Assembly (NCBI GenBank): GCA_017792405.1
Contig: CP051231.1
Coordinates: 2,922,062 to 2,986,061, forward strand
Direction: 5' to 3'
DNA from: Oceanicola sp.
Lineage (GTDB): Bacteria > Pseudomonadota > Alphaproteobacteria > Rhodobacterales > Rhodobacteraceae
Length of the DNA stretch: 64,000 bases
This document shows, piece by piece, positions 8,363 to 17,089 of this stretch (the first letter of the stretch is position 1; each line of letters begins with the position of its first letter). The translations under genes were made by a program, and so were the position numbers. A model generated the notes under the pieces. It worked only from the letters and a program-made list of their open reading frames with translations, made no database searches and was not told where the DNA came from.

Positions 8363-9289
8363 TCAGACGACGAGACCGGGCAGGCGGCGGGCATCCACGA
8401 GGTCGTGGCAATGGTCGATGAAGGCCTGCACCCGGCGTGACACATGCACCGCGCGGGTGGTGGCGATACCCAGATTGAGCGGCTCGGGATTGCCTGAAAG
8501 TGGCAGGAAGATCAGCGGCTTGCCGTCGGGCGCGGTGTCGGACACCGTGCGGATGTTGGCCAGCCCGAAGCCGAAGCCGTTGGCCACGAGGCTGCGCTGC
8601 ACCGCCATTTCGCGGGTGCGCTCGATTACCTGAGGCCGCCGCCCGAGGCTGCGGAAGAGCGACAGGAAGTAATCGGAGCTGTGCGGCAGGTCGAGCAGGA
8701 CCATCGGGTGATCGACGAGGTCGGCCAGCTCCAGCGTGCTGCGGCTGGCGAGCGGGTGCTCGGGCGGGAGCATCACGTAGGGCGGCAGCTTGACCAACGG
8801 CTCGAAGGCAATGTCGCTCACGAGGGCAAGATCGTAGGTCAGCGCGATGTCGATCCGGGCGCTGCGCAGACCTTCGAATATCTCGGCCTGGTCGAGTTCG
8901 AGCTGGGTGAAGTCGACATCGGCATATTTGTCTTCGAACTGGCGGCGGAGCTGGGGGATGAGGATTTGCGCGAAGGTGCGCAGGCAGCCCACCCGGAGCG
9001 AGCCGCGCACGGTGTCGGAGACGATGTGGGCGAGGTCGTTGAGCTTGTCGGCCTCGGCGAGAATCTTGAGGGCCTGCTCCATGAAGGCCTGCCCCGGTTC
9101 TGTCAGAACCGAGCCCTGCGCGTGGCGGCGGGTAAAGAGCTGCACGCCGAAGCCTGCCTCGAGCTGGGCGATGGCGGAGGACATGGAAGGGGCGGAGACA
9201 TTCACCTTTTCGGAGGCCAGCGAGATGCTGCCCGCCTCGCCGACGGCCACGAAGTATTCGAGCTGTCGCAGGGTGAAACGCAGGGGCAT
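8363..9289 (-). CDS. LysR-family transcriptional regulator
   Basis: The start at 9289 gives 308 residues beginning MPLRFTLRQLEYFVAVGEAG, the normal LysR N-terminus. The helix-turn-helix covers residues 18-38 (ISLASEKVNVSAPSMSSAIAQLE) and the co-inducer-binding domain follows (VRGSLRVGCLRTFAQILIP onward). It is the last gene of a minus-strand run, 94 nt after the DUF1028 gene, so it may regulate the ABC/RidA/DUF1028 operon. The effector is not predictable from sequence. Confidence 0.93.
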   Translation of the reverse strand: MPLRFTLRQLEYFVAVGEAGSISLASEKVNVSAPSMSSAIAQLEAGFGVQLFTRRHAQGSVLTEPGQAFMEQALKILAEADKLNDLAHIVSDTVRGSLRVGCLRTFAQILIPQLRRQFEDKYADVDFTQLELDQAEIFEGLRSARIDIALTYDLALVSDIAFEPLVKLPPYVMLPPEHPLASRSTLELADLVDHPMVLLDLPHSSDYFLSLFRSLGRRPQVIERTREMAVQRSLVANGFGFGLANIRTVSDTAPDGKPLIFLPLSGNPEPLNLGIATTRAVHVSRRVQAFIDHCHDLVDARRLPGLVV

Positions 9290-9383
9290 GGCGGGTCTTT
9301 CTGGCGCGGTGTGTGAGTGGTGCGCCCAGCCTAGCGCGGGCGGGCGCAAAGCGCGATGGGCGCTTTGCACCGGGCGCGTGGCG

Positions 9384-10058
9384 TCACTCGTCGCCGGGAA
9401 CGCCGTAGGAGGGGGCGGCGGAGGGGTCGAGCGCGCGGGCGACGTAATCGGCCATCTGCGGCTTGTAGATGGCCCATGCGGCTTCGAGCGCGGTGATCGG
9501 GCAATCCTCCGTCCAGTCGATGCGCAGCTCGGCCAGTGGCCAGCTTTGCTTGTCGACGAGCAGGAGGCCGGCGGAATGGACTGGCCCGGCCTCGCCGCCG
9601 CCGTCGAGCCCGGCGCGGAGGGCCTGCATGAGGCGGTCGCCCAGATGGCCCGTGCTGTGGAGGAAGTTGCCGACCATCACCTCGGGCACGCCGCTGTCGG
9701 CCAGCAGGTTGCCCGCTGCGGCCACGTCATTGCCCTGCGCTGAGGACCAGAGGCCGAGCACGTTTTCGCCGGAATAGACGGCGCTTTGGCCGGATTTGCC
9801 GACGGCGAGCACCTGCCGGTATTCCATGTGTGATCCCGTGCGTTCGAGGATCGAGACCGCCTCGCGGGCGGTGGCGCCGCGCTCCATCAGATCCAGCGCA
9901 TGGGCGCCGAGGCGCGGGTCGGTCACGTTTTGGGAGGCGACCACGCCGACACCCGCGCGGGCGTGGGCGCAGCGGGCGGCCACGGCGGGGGAGGAGGACG
10001 AGACGACCATGCCGAACTGACCGGTCTGCGCGCAATGGGCAACGAGGGAGAAGGTCAT
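9384..10058 (-). CDS. DUF1028 family protein (Ntn-hydrolase-like)
   Basis: The 224-residue sequence starts MTFSLVAHCAQTGQFGMVVSS, a very characteristic DUF1028 beginning, and contains ARAGVGVVASQN and the internal HMEYRQVLAVGKSG and AAAGNLLAD motifs. DUF1028 proteins adopt a four-layer Ntn-hydrolase-like fold and are assumed to be amide hydrolases, though no substrate is established. The gene is 11 nt downstream of ridA and belongs to the operon of an ABC importer. That suggests it acts on an imported N-containing compound or on its reactive degradation product. Confidence 0.9.
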   Translation of the reverse strand: MTFSLVAHCAQTGQFGMVVSSSSPAVAARCAHARAGVGVVASQNVTDPRLGAHALDLMERGATAREAVSILERTGSHMEYRQVLAVGKSGQSAVYSGENVLGLWSSAQGNDVAAAGNLLADSGVPEVMVGNFLHSTGHLGDRLMQALRAGLDGGGEAGPVHSAGLLLVDKQSWPLAELRIDWTEDCPITALEAAWAIYKPQMADYVARALDPSAAPSYGVPGDE

Positions 10059-10069
10059 GCGGGCCTCGC

Positions 10070-10486
10070 TCAGTCGGGGATGACGGCGGTGCCGTCAATC
10101 TCGACCAGCCACTCGGGGCGGGCCAGCGCCTGCACGACGAGGCCGGTGGAGACGGGGTGCACGCCTTTGATGTATTCGCCCATCGTTCGGTAAACGGCTT
10201 CGCGGTGGCGCACGTCGGTGATGTAGACCACCACCTTGACGAGGTGCTCCATGGTGCCGCCCGCCTCCTCGATCAGCTGCTTGATGTTCTGCATGACCTT
10301 GTGGGTCTGCTCCACCGGGTCGTGGCTGGGGATGTTGACGGCGGTATCCAGCTCTTGCGGGCATTGGCCGCGCAGCCAGACGATCTTGCCGCCTGTGGTC
10401 ACGACACCCTGGGCGAGGTCATTGTCGAGCTTCTGCTCGGGGTAGGTGTCGGCCGTGTTGAAGGGGCGGATGCGGTGGTGTTCCAT
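10070..10486 (-). CDS. RidA family protein (enamine/imine deaminase fold)
   Basis: 138 residues with the YjgF/YER057c/UK114 pattern: a glycine-rich middle (VTTGGKIVWLRGQ), VMQNIKQLIEEAGGTMEHLVKVVVYITD and the C-terminal VVQALARPEWLVEIDGTAVI. In archetypal RidA the deaminase arginine is in RxxVxxxxLP, whereas here the equivalent region reads QALARPEW, so the arginine is near but the context differs. The protein may be a non-archetypal Rid subfamily member. It is encoded between the quinone oxidoreductase-like gene (21-nt gap) and the DUF1028 gene. Confidence 0.92.
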   Translation of the reverse strand: MEHHRIRPFNTADTYPEQKLDNDLAQGVVTTGGKIVWLRGQCPQELDTAVNIPSHDPVEQTHKVMQNIKQLIEEAGGTMEHLVKVVVYITDVRHREAVYRTMGEYIKGVHPVSTGLVVQALARPEWLVEIDGTAVIPD

Positions 10487-10507
10487 TTGGTTCCGTTCGG
10501 GCTTGGG

Positions 10508-11494
10508 TTAGTCGGTGGGCGCGATCTGGAGGGCGATCTTGCCGAAGTTCTGGCCGCTTTCGAGGAAGCGATGAGCCTCGGCGGCTTGCGTCAGCGGGAA
10601 GCTGCGGGAGAGCACCGGGGCCACCTTGCCGGGGCCGAGGAGCGGCAGCAGGTGCTGGCGGACGGCGCGGGCGAGGCGGGCCTTTTCGTGCGCGGGCTTG
10701 GGGCGCAGGGTGGAGGAGGTGAGCCAGAGGCCCTTGCGCATGACGTTCGACAGATCGACCTGTGCCTGCGGCCCGGCCATGAATGAGAGGCTCACGTGGC
10801 GGCCCTCAGGGGCGAGGCAATCGAGGTTCTGGACCAGCGCCTCGCCGCCGGTGATATCGAGCACCACATTGACACCCTCGCCTTGGGTGAGGTCGAGCAC
10901 CGCCTCGGCGTGGGGGCCTTTGCGGTAGTCAATGGCGCGGGCGCCAATCGCCTCGAGCCGGGCGCATTTTTCAGGCCCGCCGGCGGTGGTGATGACCTGG
11001 GCGCCGGTGGCCAGCGCGAGTTGGATGCCTAGCGTGCCGATGCCGCTGGAGCCGCCGTGGATGAGCACGGTCTCGCCCGGCGCGAGGCGACCGCGCTCGA
11101 AGAGGTTGTGCCAGAGGGTGAAGAGGCCCTCGGGGAGCACGGCGGCCTCGGTGGGGCTGAGGCCCTCGGGGACGGGGAGGCAGAGGTCGGCGGTGGCGAG
11201 GGCACATTCGGAATAGCCACCGCCGTTCAGCAGGGCCATGACGTTGGCGCCCACGGCGGGGGATTGCACGCCCTCGCCCACGGCGAGAACGGTGCCGGAG
11301 ACTTCGAGGCCGAGAATGTCGGTGACGCCGGGGGGCGCGGGCAAGGCGCCGGAGCGCTGCATGATGTCGGGGCGGTTCACCCCGGCGGCGGCGACTTCGA
11401 TGAGCACTTCGCCCGGGCCGGGTTGCGGCTGCGGGCGATCGGTGAGTTGAAGCACCTCGGGGCCGCCGGGCTGGGATGCGGTGATGGCCTTCAT
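10508..11494 (-). CDS. NAD(P)H:quinone oxidoreductase-like zinc-free MDR enzyme (PIG3 type)
   Basis: 328 residues starting MKAITASQPGGPEVLQLTD, the standard start of quinone oxidoreductases of the medium-chain dehydrogenase superfamily. It has AAGVNRPDIMQRSG near residue 34, VLIHGGSSGIGTLGIQLA near residue 142 (NADP-binding AxxGxxG type) and the C-terminal AHRFLESGQNFGKIALQ. There are no catalytic zinc ligands. Its start overlaps the stop of the ABC ATPase gene by 4 nt (ATGA), which shows strict cotranscription. Its physiological substrate in this operon is unknown. Confidence 0.9.
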   Translation of the reverse strand: MKAITASQPGGPEVLQLTDRPQPQPGPGEVLIEVAAAGVNRPDIMQRSGALPAPPGVTDILGLEVSGTVLAVGEGVQSPAVGANVMALLNGGGYSECALATADLCLPVPEGLSPTEAAVLPEGLFTLWHNLFERGRLAPGETVLIHGGSSGIGTLGIQLALATGAQVITTAGGPEKCARLEAIGARAIDYRKGPHAEAVLDLTQGEGVNVVLDITGGEALVQNLDCLAPEGRHVSLSFMAGPQAQVDLSNVMRKGLWLTSSTLRPKPAHEKARLARAVRQHLLPLLGPGKVAPVLSRSFPLTQAAEAHRFLESGQNFGKIALQIAPTD

Positions 11495-12624
11495 TGTGCC
11501 TCTCCGGTGAAGATGACGGGGGCCTCGGGCAGGGCCACGGCAACGGCGGCGCCGACTTTTGGCACATTGGCCACGGGGACGCGCAGCATGATCGGCCCCT
11601 CGGCGGCGGCGGGGCAGGCAAGGTGCAGCTCGACGTGGGCGCCCTGATAGACGGCAAAGCTGACCGTGGCAGGCACCGCGCCGGGGGTGCCGGGGGCGAC
11701 GAGTTGGCAGGCCTCGGGGCGGGCGAAGAGCTCGACCGTCTCGCCTGCAGCGGCCTCGGGGGCGGCGCTTTGGGGGAGGGTCAGGGCGGTGCCTGCGAGG
11801 TCGAGCGTGAGGGTGCCGGACTCGCTGGTGGTGACGGTGCCGGTGAGCAGGTTGGCATCGCCCACGAAAGTGCCGACGAAGCGGTCTGCCGGGCTGGCGT
11901 AGATCTCTTCGGGCGAGCCGATCTGACGGACGCGGCCCTTGGACATCACGGCGATCCGGTCTGACATGCTCAGGGCCTCGCCCTGATCGTGGGTGACGAA
12001 GATGGTGGTGACGCCAAGGCTATGCTGGATTTCCTTCAACTCGATCTGCATGGCGGCGCGCAGGTTGCGGTCGAGCGCGGAGAAGGGCTCATCGAGCAGG
12101 AGCACCTTGGGGCGGATCACCAGTGCCCGGGCCAATGCGACGCGCTGCTGCTGGCCGCCGGAGAGCTGCTTGGGGCGCCGGTCGGCGAACTGGTCGAGCT
12201 TGACGAGGCGGAGGGTTTCCATCGCCCGGTCGCGGGCCTCGGCAGCCGGGACGCCACGGGTGCGCAGACCGTATTCGACGTTCTTCAGAACGTTCATGTG
12301 CGGGAAGAGCGCATAGTTCTGAAAGACGATGCCGATCTCGCGCTTGTGGACGGGCACTTGGGTGACAAGCGCGTCGTCGATGAAAAGCTCGCCCTTGTCG
12401 GGCTCCAGAAAGCCCGCGACGAGGTTGAGGAGCGTGGTCTTGCCGCAGCCGGAGGGGCCGAGGAGCGTAAGAAACTCGCCCTTGCGGATCTTCAGCCATG
12501 TGGGCTCCAGCGCCAGCGTGCCGTCGAAGCTCTTGGACACGCCGTCGATCTTGACGGCGGGGCGGGCGGGAGGCTGCCCGGGCACGGCCTCGGCGGGCTG
12601 CTGCAGCTTGGGATCAATCAACAT
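11491..12624 (-). CDS. ABC transporter ATP-binding protein, PotA-like
   Basis: 377 residues. The ATPase domain has Walker A LLGPSGCGKTTLLN near residue 60, the signature LSGGQQQRVALARAL, and Walker B VLLLDEPFSALD. A C-terminal TOBE domain spans roughly residues 290-370. The order ATPase, two permeases and one binding protein is that of spermidine/putrescine or 2-aminoethylphosphonate type importers. It overlaps the upstream permease by 11 nt and the downstream oxidoreductase by 4 nt. The substrate may be a polyamine, opine or other amine-bearing compound, but this is inference. Confidence 0.92.
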   Translation of the reverse strand: MLIDPKLQQPAEAVPGQPPARPAVKIDGVSKSFDGTLALEPTWLKIRKGEFLTLLGPSGCGKTTLLNLVAGFLEPDKGELFIDDALVTQVPVHKREIGIVFQNYALFPHMNVLKNVEYGLRTRGVPAAEARDRAMETLRLVKLDQFADRRPKQLSGGQQQRVALARALVIRPKVLLLDEPFSALDRNLRAAMQIELKEIQHSLGVTTIFVTHDQGEALSMSDRIAVMSKGRVRQIGSPEEIYASPADRFVGTFVGDANLLTGTVTTSESGTLTLDLAGTALTLPQSAAPEAAAGETVELFARPEACQLVAPGTPGAVPATVSFAVYQGAHVELHLACPAAAEGPIMLRVPVANVPKVGAAVAVALPEAPVIFTGEAQ

Positions 12625-13423
12625 TCAAGACCTTTTCGAGCCGGAAGAAGATGTGCGCGAGGATCAGCATGGCGGCGACGGCGACCACGTAGATCACCGA
12701 GACGGCGGCGAGCGTGGGGTCGGCGTATTCGCGCACGTAGTTGTACATGGCCACGGGCAGCGTTTGGGTGCGCTGGTTGACCAGAAAGAGCGAGGCGGTG
12801 AACTCGTTGAACGAGAGGATCGCGGCGAAGAGCCAACCGGCGGCGAGGCCGGGCAGCAGCAGCGGCAGGGTGATGGTGAAGAGCACCCGGCGCGGCGCGG
12901 CACCGAGGCTTTCGGCCGCGGCCTCGAGCTGGCGCTCGAAGTTTTGCAGGCTAACGTAGACCGAGCGCACCACGAAGGGCAGGACGATGGTGATGTGCAG
13001 GAACACCAGCAGCCCCATGCTCCGCGGGATCGAGACCGAGGCCGCGAGGATCAGCAGGCCGAGGCCGATGGTGAAATTGGGGATGACCAGCGACGACATG
13101 AGCACAGCATGGAGCGTGGCCTTGCCGCGAAACTCGTAGCGGTTGAGCACATAGGCAAAGCCGGTGCCTGCGACCAGCGCGAGCGTCGAGCCGAAGGCGG
13201 CGATGATCAGGGAGTTTTTCACCCCGTCGGCGAAGTCATCATACTCGAAGGCATGGGCATACCAGCGCAGCGACCAGTCCTGCGGCGGGAAGGTGAGGAT
13301 ACTGGAGTGGTTGAAGGAGGCGATGAGCACCACCACGAAGGGCAGCAGCACGAAGCCGAGGATCAGCGCCACGAGGATGCGGCCGGACCATGTGAGCAAA
13401 TGGTCGAGAGGTGTGCAGTTCAT
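12614..13423 (-). CDS. ABC transporter permease, PotC-like
   Basis: 269 residues with six membrane segments, and the conserved cytoplasmic EAA loop visible as EAAESLGAAPRRVLFTITLP near residues 160-180. It pairs with the permease encoded 1 nt upstream to make the heterodimeric membrane channel of the importer. The N-terminus (TPLDHLLTWSGRILVALILGFVLLPFVVVLIASF) is the PotC/YdcV type. Position between the PotB-like permease and the ATPase agrees with this. Confidence 0.92.
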   Translation of the reverse strand: MNCTPLDHLLTWSGRILVALILGFVLLPFVVVLIASFNHSSILTFPPQDWSLRWYAHAFEYDDFADGVKNSLIIAAFGSTLALVAGTGFAYVLNRYEFRGKATLHAVLMSSLVIPNFTIGLGLLILAASVSIPRSMGLLVFLHITIVLPFVVRSVYVSLQNFERQLEAAAESLGAAPRRVLFTITLPLLLPGLAAGWLFAAILSFNEFTASLFLVNQRTQTLPVAMYNYVREYADPTLAAVSVIYVVAVAAMLILAHIFFRLEKVLNVD

Positions 13424-13424
13424 G

Positions 13425-14276
13425 TCAGTAGGCTCCCTGCCGCTCGATCCGGCGCATGCCGAGGTTGAAGATGCTCAGCACCGCGATGGTGAAGAGCAGG
13501 CCCGCGAGGGAGAGCGAGGCGGCGAGTGGAAAGTTGAAGGAGGCGAAGCCGACCTGGTAGACCAGCGTCGAGATCGTGACGACCTGCCCGCCGCCGATCA
13601 TCTGGGGCGTGGCGAAGGCTGAAAAGGTCCATGCGAAGGCGGTGGAACTTGCGGCGACGATGCCGGGGACCGAGAGCGGCAGGGTGACGGTGAGAAACAC
13701 CCGCACCCGCCCTGCCCCGAGGCTGAAAGCGGCCTGCTCGAGCTTGCGGTCGATATGGGCGATGGCGGCAGCCAGCATGATCACGACGATGGGCAGGGTG
13801 AAGTGCACCAGTGCGATGACCACGCCCATGGTGGTGAACATGAAGGATATGGGCTCGTCTATCAGCCCCAGCCCCAGGAGGGCCGAGTTGAGAAAGCCCT
13901 GATTGCCCAGAACGATGATCCACGAATAGGTGCGCACCACCTCGCCCAGAAAGAGCGGCGTGAGGGTGATGATGAGCATCGCCCCACGGACCCAGCCGGA
14001 GCGGGTGCGCAGCATGGCAAAGGCCAGCGGGTAGCCGATGAGCAGGGTGAAGAGCGCCGTCCAGAAGCAGAGCAGCACGGTGGTGATGAAAGCCTTGCCG
14101 TAGGCGGGCTTCAGCAGCGTGGTGAAGTTGTCGAAGGTGAAGCCGCCGGGATCGAGCATGCCCGGCACATGGGCGCGCAGGCTGTATTGCAGGATCGCCA
14201 GAAACGACGCGGCGATGCCGATGGCGATGAGCCCGGCGGGGGTGACGAACCAGCCCAGGAACGGTCGTTTGGTCAT
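13425..14276 (-). CDS. ABC transporter permease, PotB-like
   Basis: 283 residues from the ATG at 14276, which has GAAGAG just upstream; an ATG at 14297 in the same frame lacks a ribosome binding site. Six membrane segments are apparent, with an EAA-type loop near AAFSLGAGRVRVFLTVTLPL. An additional family marker is LTPLFLGEVVRTYSWIIVLG in the second half of the periplasmic/membrane region. It is encoded directly downstream of the binding protein gene (64-nt gap), as the first permease of the importer. Confidence 0.92.
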   Translation of the reverse strand: MTKRPFLGWFVTPAGLIAIGIAASFLAILQYSLRAHVPGMLDPGGFTFDNFTTLLKPAYGKAFITTVLLCFWTALFTLLIGYPLAFAMLRTRSGWVRGAMLIITLTPLFLGEVVRTYSWIIVLGNQGFLNSALLGLGLIDEPISFMFTTMGVVIALVHFTLPIVVIMLAAAIAHIDRKLEQAAFSLGAGRVRVFLTVTLPLSVPGIVAASSTAFAWTFSAFATPQMIGGGQVVTISTLVYQVGFASFNFPLAASLSLAGLLFTIAVLSIFNLGMRRIERQGAY

Positions 14277-14340
14277 GGTACTCTTCAGGTCATTCAAGGT
14301 GCCGGGCCGGGGGGTGAGGGCCCCGGCCCGGCGGGGGATA

Positions 14341-15363
14341 TCAGTTGGCGATCATGTTCTCGGAGAACCATTTGCGCCATTCGGCGGTCTTTTCGGCGCG
14401 CAGGGCGTGGGGGATGATCAGCGTCTGGCTGTCCCACTGCTCGGCGGTGGTGAAGACGCCCGGAAGCTCGGAGACCTCGGCGGGAAGCTCGACGCCGGTG
14501 ACGACCGGGCTGCCCTTCTTGATCTTGGCGATCTCGGCCTGCACCTCGGGGTCGAGGGCCGCGTTGATGAACTGGTAGGCCAACTCGGCCTTCTCGGTGC
14601 CGGCGGTGATGCCCATGGTATCGACACCCAGAACCGCGCCCTCGGAGGGGATGGCCAGCTGGATATCAACGCCCTCGTTCTGCATGTGGTAGGCGTTCAT
14701 CGAGAGCAGGATCTGAACCGGCGTTTCGCCTGTGGAGATCAGCTGCTGGGAGTTGGCGTCATTGGTGTAGAAGGCCTTGAAGTTGGGCTTGAGCGCCATC
14801 AGCTTTTCCTGCCCGGCTTCCCAGTTCTCGGCATCGGCGCCCGCCAGCATGGCGGAGACGGCGATGATGTGGGAAGGGTCGAAATCGGGCGCTGCGATGG
14901 AGGCCTCGAGCTCGGGCGACCACAGATCCTCCCAGCTGTCGAAGTCGATGCCTTCGGGCAGCATGTCGGGGCGGTAGCCGATGGTGTAGACATAGGCCCA
15001 TGCGCCGATGTGGCCGGGGCTGATCTTGGCCTGCTCCACAAGGTTGGCGGCGTTGGGGATCTTGCTCATGTCGAGCTCTTCGAAGAGCTCCGCGTTCTGG
15101 TAGAGCCAGCCGATGTGCGAGGTGGTGAAGGTCACGTCGCTCTCGGGGCTGTCGGCGTTCATCCGGGCGGCGTTGAGCCGGTCGATGGTGCCGCCGGTGA
15201 TATACTCCACCTCGACGCCGGTCTCTTCGGTGAACTTCTTGGCGATGGTGGCGTCGATCAGGTCGCGGAACGAGCCGCCCCAAGTGCTGACGGTGAGGGT
15301 TTCGGCCCCGGCGGATGTGCCGAGAACGGTGAGCGCCAGAGCGGCGACGAGAGGATGTTTCAT
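14341..15363 (-). CDS. ABC transporter substrate-binding protein, PotD-like
   Basis: 340 residues starting MKHPLVAALALTVLGTSAGA-ETLTVSTWGG at 15363, with GGAGA 6 nt before the ATG. A Sec signal peptide is followed by the family start LTVSTWGGSFRD and the spermidine/putrescine-binding layout (IGYRPDMLPEGIDFDSWEDLW, AELAYQFINAALDPEVQ). It delivers a periplasmic ligand to the two permeases. It is the first gene of the operon, so the promoter must lie in the 388-nt region upstream (15364-15751). Confidence 0.93.
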   Translation of the reverse strand: MKHPLVAALALTVLGTSAGAETLTVSTWGGSFRDLIDATIAKKFTEETGVEVEYITGGTIDRLNAARMNADSPESDVTFTTSHIGWLYQNAELFEELDMSKIPNAANLVEQAKISPGHIGAWAYVYTIGYRPDMLPEGIDFDSWEDLWSPELEASIAAPDFDPSHIIAVSAMLAGADAENWEAGQEKLMALKPNFKAFYTNDANSQQLISTGETPVQILLSMNAYHMQNEGVDIQLAIPSEGAVLGVDTMGITAGTEKAELAYQFINAALDPEVQAEIAKIKKGSPVVTGVELPAEVSELPGVFTTAEQWDSQTLIIPHALRAEKTAEWRKWFSENMIAN

Positions 15364-15751
15364 GTGGGTCTCCATGTTGTCGGTCTGCGGCGGCGGGGCC
15401 GCCTTTGGGTCAGGGGGTGGAGGCTTGGGGGCGGCTCAGCGATGCGACGGTCCTGCACCGCTCCCCTCGTCGATCCATCATGCTGCCCCTTTCCGTGGTG
15501 CCTGTTCCAATGCCTAAGAAGTTTGCAGACCGGCGCGGCGGGGGACATTTCAATAATCCTTCGCGCTGGCAAGGTTTCTCCGAAGGCACGGGGCATGGCG
15601 TTGAATTTACTGGTGTTTGGCGCAAGGAGGGACGTTGCCTGCTGGACCGCCCGAATGCACGTGATGGATTTTTGGGCGGTCGCCGGGGTGCTCTGCCCAA
15701 GATTTCCGCCCTGCAGGAGTGGCCCGAAGTGGCGGTTTGCAGACAGCAGAA
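15364..15751. other. Intergenic region between ABC operon and TRAP terminator
   Basis: About 390 nt without a convincing gene. Its left end must hold the promoter of the leftward ABC operon. Local AT-richer text near 15548-15560 and 15610-15620 could be promoter elements, but no clear -35/-10 pair or palindrome was recognised. Open frames crossing it on either strand have no ribosome binding sites and look like chance. Confidence 0.4.
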
Positions 15752-15775
15752 GGGGCACCCCCGGAAGGGTGCCCC
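15752..15775 (-). terminator. Stem-loop terminator of the TRAP operon
   Basis: Perfect 9-bp stem GGGGCACCC / GGGTGCCCC with a 6-nt loop, 34 nt after the dctM stop on the minus strand. The downstream T-tract is weak (TTCTGCTG), so termination may be partial. Confidence 0.65.
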
Positions 15776-15808
15776 TGCGTTCTGGCTGCGTGAGTGGTGG
15801 CGGGGCCG

Positions 15809-17089
15809 TTACATCAGGAAGCCCGGCAGCCAGAGCGAGAGTTGCGGGACCAGCACCAGCAGCAGCAGGAGGCCGATGAGGGCGAGGAGGAAGGGCATGT
15901 TGGCGCGGGTCACGGCCAGCACCTCCTCCTGCCCTATTCGGGCGGCCACCAGCAGGGCGAGCGCCACGGGGGGCGTTACCTGTCCGATCGCGACTGTCAC
16001 TACCATCAGCACGCCGAAGTGGACGAGGTCGACATCGAGCGTGAGCAGCGAGGGCAGCAGGACCGGCATGATCATGGGGATCAGCGGGTCGAGCACCATG
16101 CCTGCGACGAGGGCGAGCAGGAGCAGCACGAGGATTTGCAGCACGTCGCTCTCGAAGGGGAACATGACCTGCATCAGCTCGGCCAGTGCCATCGGCACGC
16201 GGGCCTGGCTGAGCGCCCAGCCGAGCGCGGTGGAAAGGCCCACCACCATGAGCACCTCGCCGGTGAGCACGGCGGCATCGACGGCGACGCGGTAGAGGCC
16301 GCGCAGGTCGAGGCTGCGGTAGACACCCATCGACAGGAAGAGCGCGTAGGCCACGGCGAAGGCGCCTGCCTCGGAGGGGGTGAAGAGGCCAAAGACAAGG
16401 CCGCCGAGGATCAGCCCGGGCATGCCCATCGGAAGGATCGCGGCGCGGCCGGTGCGCATCAGCTCGGTCCATTCGAAGCTCTGCGCGGGCTTCCAGCCGT
16501 GCTTGCGGGCGAGCAGGCCGACGGTGAGCATGAGGACGAGCGCCATCAGCAGGCCGGGCACTGCGCCCGCGAGGAACATCGCGCCGAGCGAGGTGCCGGT
16601 CACGGCGGAGTAGAGGATCATCGGCGAGGAGGGCGGCACCAGCACGCCGATGCCCGAGGAGGTGGCGGTGAGGGCGGCGGAGAACGGGCCGGGGTAGCCG
16701 GCCTGCTTCATCTTGGGGATGACCACCGAGCCGCTGCCTGCGAGGTCGGCCACCGAGGTGCCGATCATGCCGCCGAACATCAGGCTGACGCCGACGTTCA
16801 CATGGGCCAGACCGCCGCGCATCCAGCCCAGCAGGGCCCCGGCGAAGGCAAACAGCCGGTCGGCGATGCCGCCCGCGTTCATGATGCCGCCCGCGAGGAT
16901 GAAGAGCGGGAGGGTCACGAGGATGGGGTCGGAGAGGCCAGCGAGGGTTTGCTGCGGCATGGCCAGCATCCAGCCGCCGGAGAAGGTGAGGAAGACCACC
17001 ACCGAGGCCGCGAGCGCGACGATGATCGGGAAGCCCGCAATCGCCAGACCGCAGAGGGTGAGGATGGTGGCGGCGGCGAGGCCCATCAT
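15809..17089 (-). CDS. TRAP transporter large permease DctM
   Basis: 426 residues with about twelve membrane segments. Family features include the N-terminal LCGLAIAGFPIIVALAASVVVFL, PLFILAGGIMNAGGIADRLFAFAGALLGWMRGGLAHVNV, and SGSVVIPKMKQAGYPGPFSAALTATSSGIGVLVPPSSP, the standard DctM core. It drives ion-coupled uptake of an organic acid, together with DctQ and the periplasmic DctP. It overlaps dctQ by 4 nt and is the last gene before the hairpin at 15752. Confidence 0.96.
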   Translation of the reverse strand: MMGLAAATILTLCGLAIAGFPIIVALAASVVVFLTFSGGWMLAMPQQTLAGLSDPILVTLPLFILAGGIMNAGGIADRLFAFAGALLGWMRGGLAHVNVGVSLMFGGMIGTSVADLAGSGSVVIPKMKQAGYPGPFSAALTATSSGIGVLVPPSSPMILYSAVTGTSLGAMFLAGAVPGLLMALVLMLTVGLLARKHGWKPAQSFEWTELMRTGRAAILPMGMPGLILGGLVFGLFTPSEAGAFAVAYALFLSMGVYRSLDLRGLYRVAVDAAVLTGEVLMVVGLSTALGWALSQARVPMALAELMQVMFPFESDVLQILVLLLLALVAGMVLDPLIPMIMPVLLPSLLTLDVDLVHFGVLMVVTVAIGQVTPPVALALLVAARIGQEEVLAVTRANMPFLLALIGLLLLLVLVPQLSLWLPGFLM

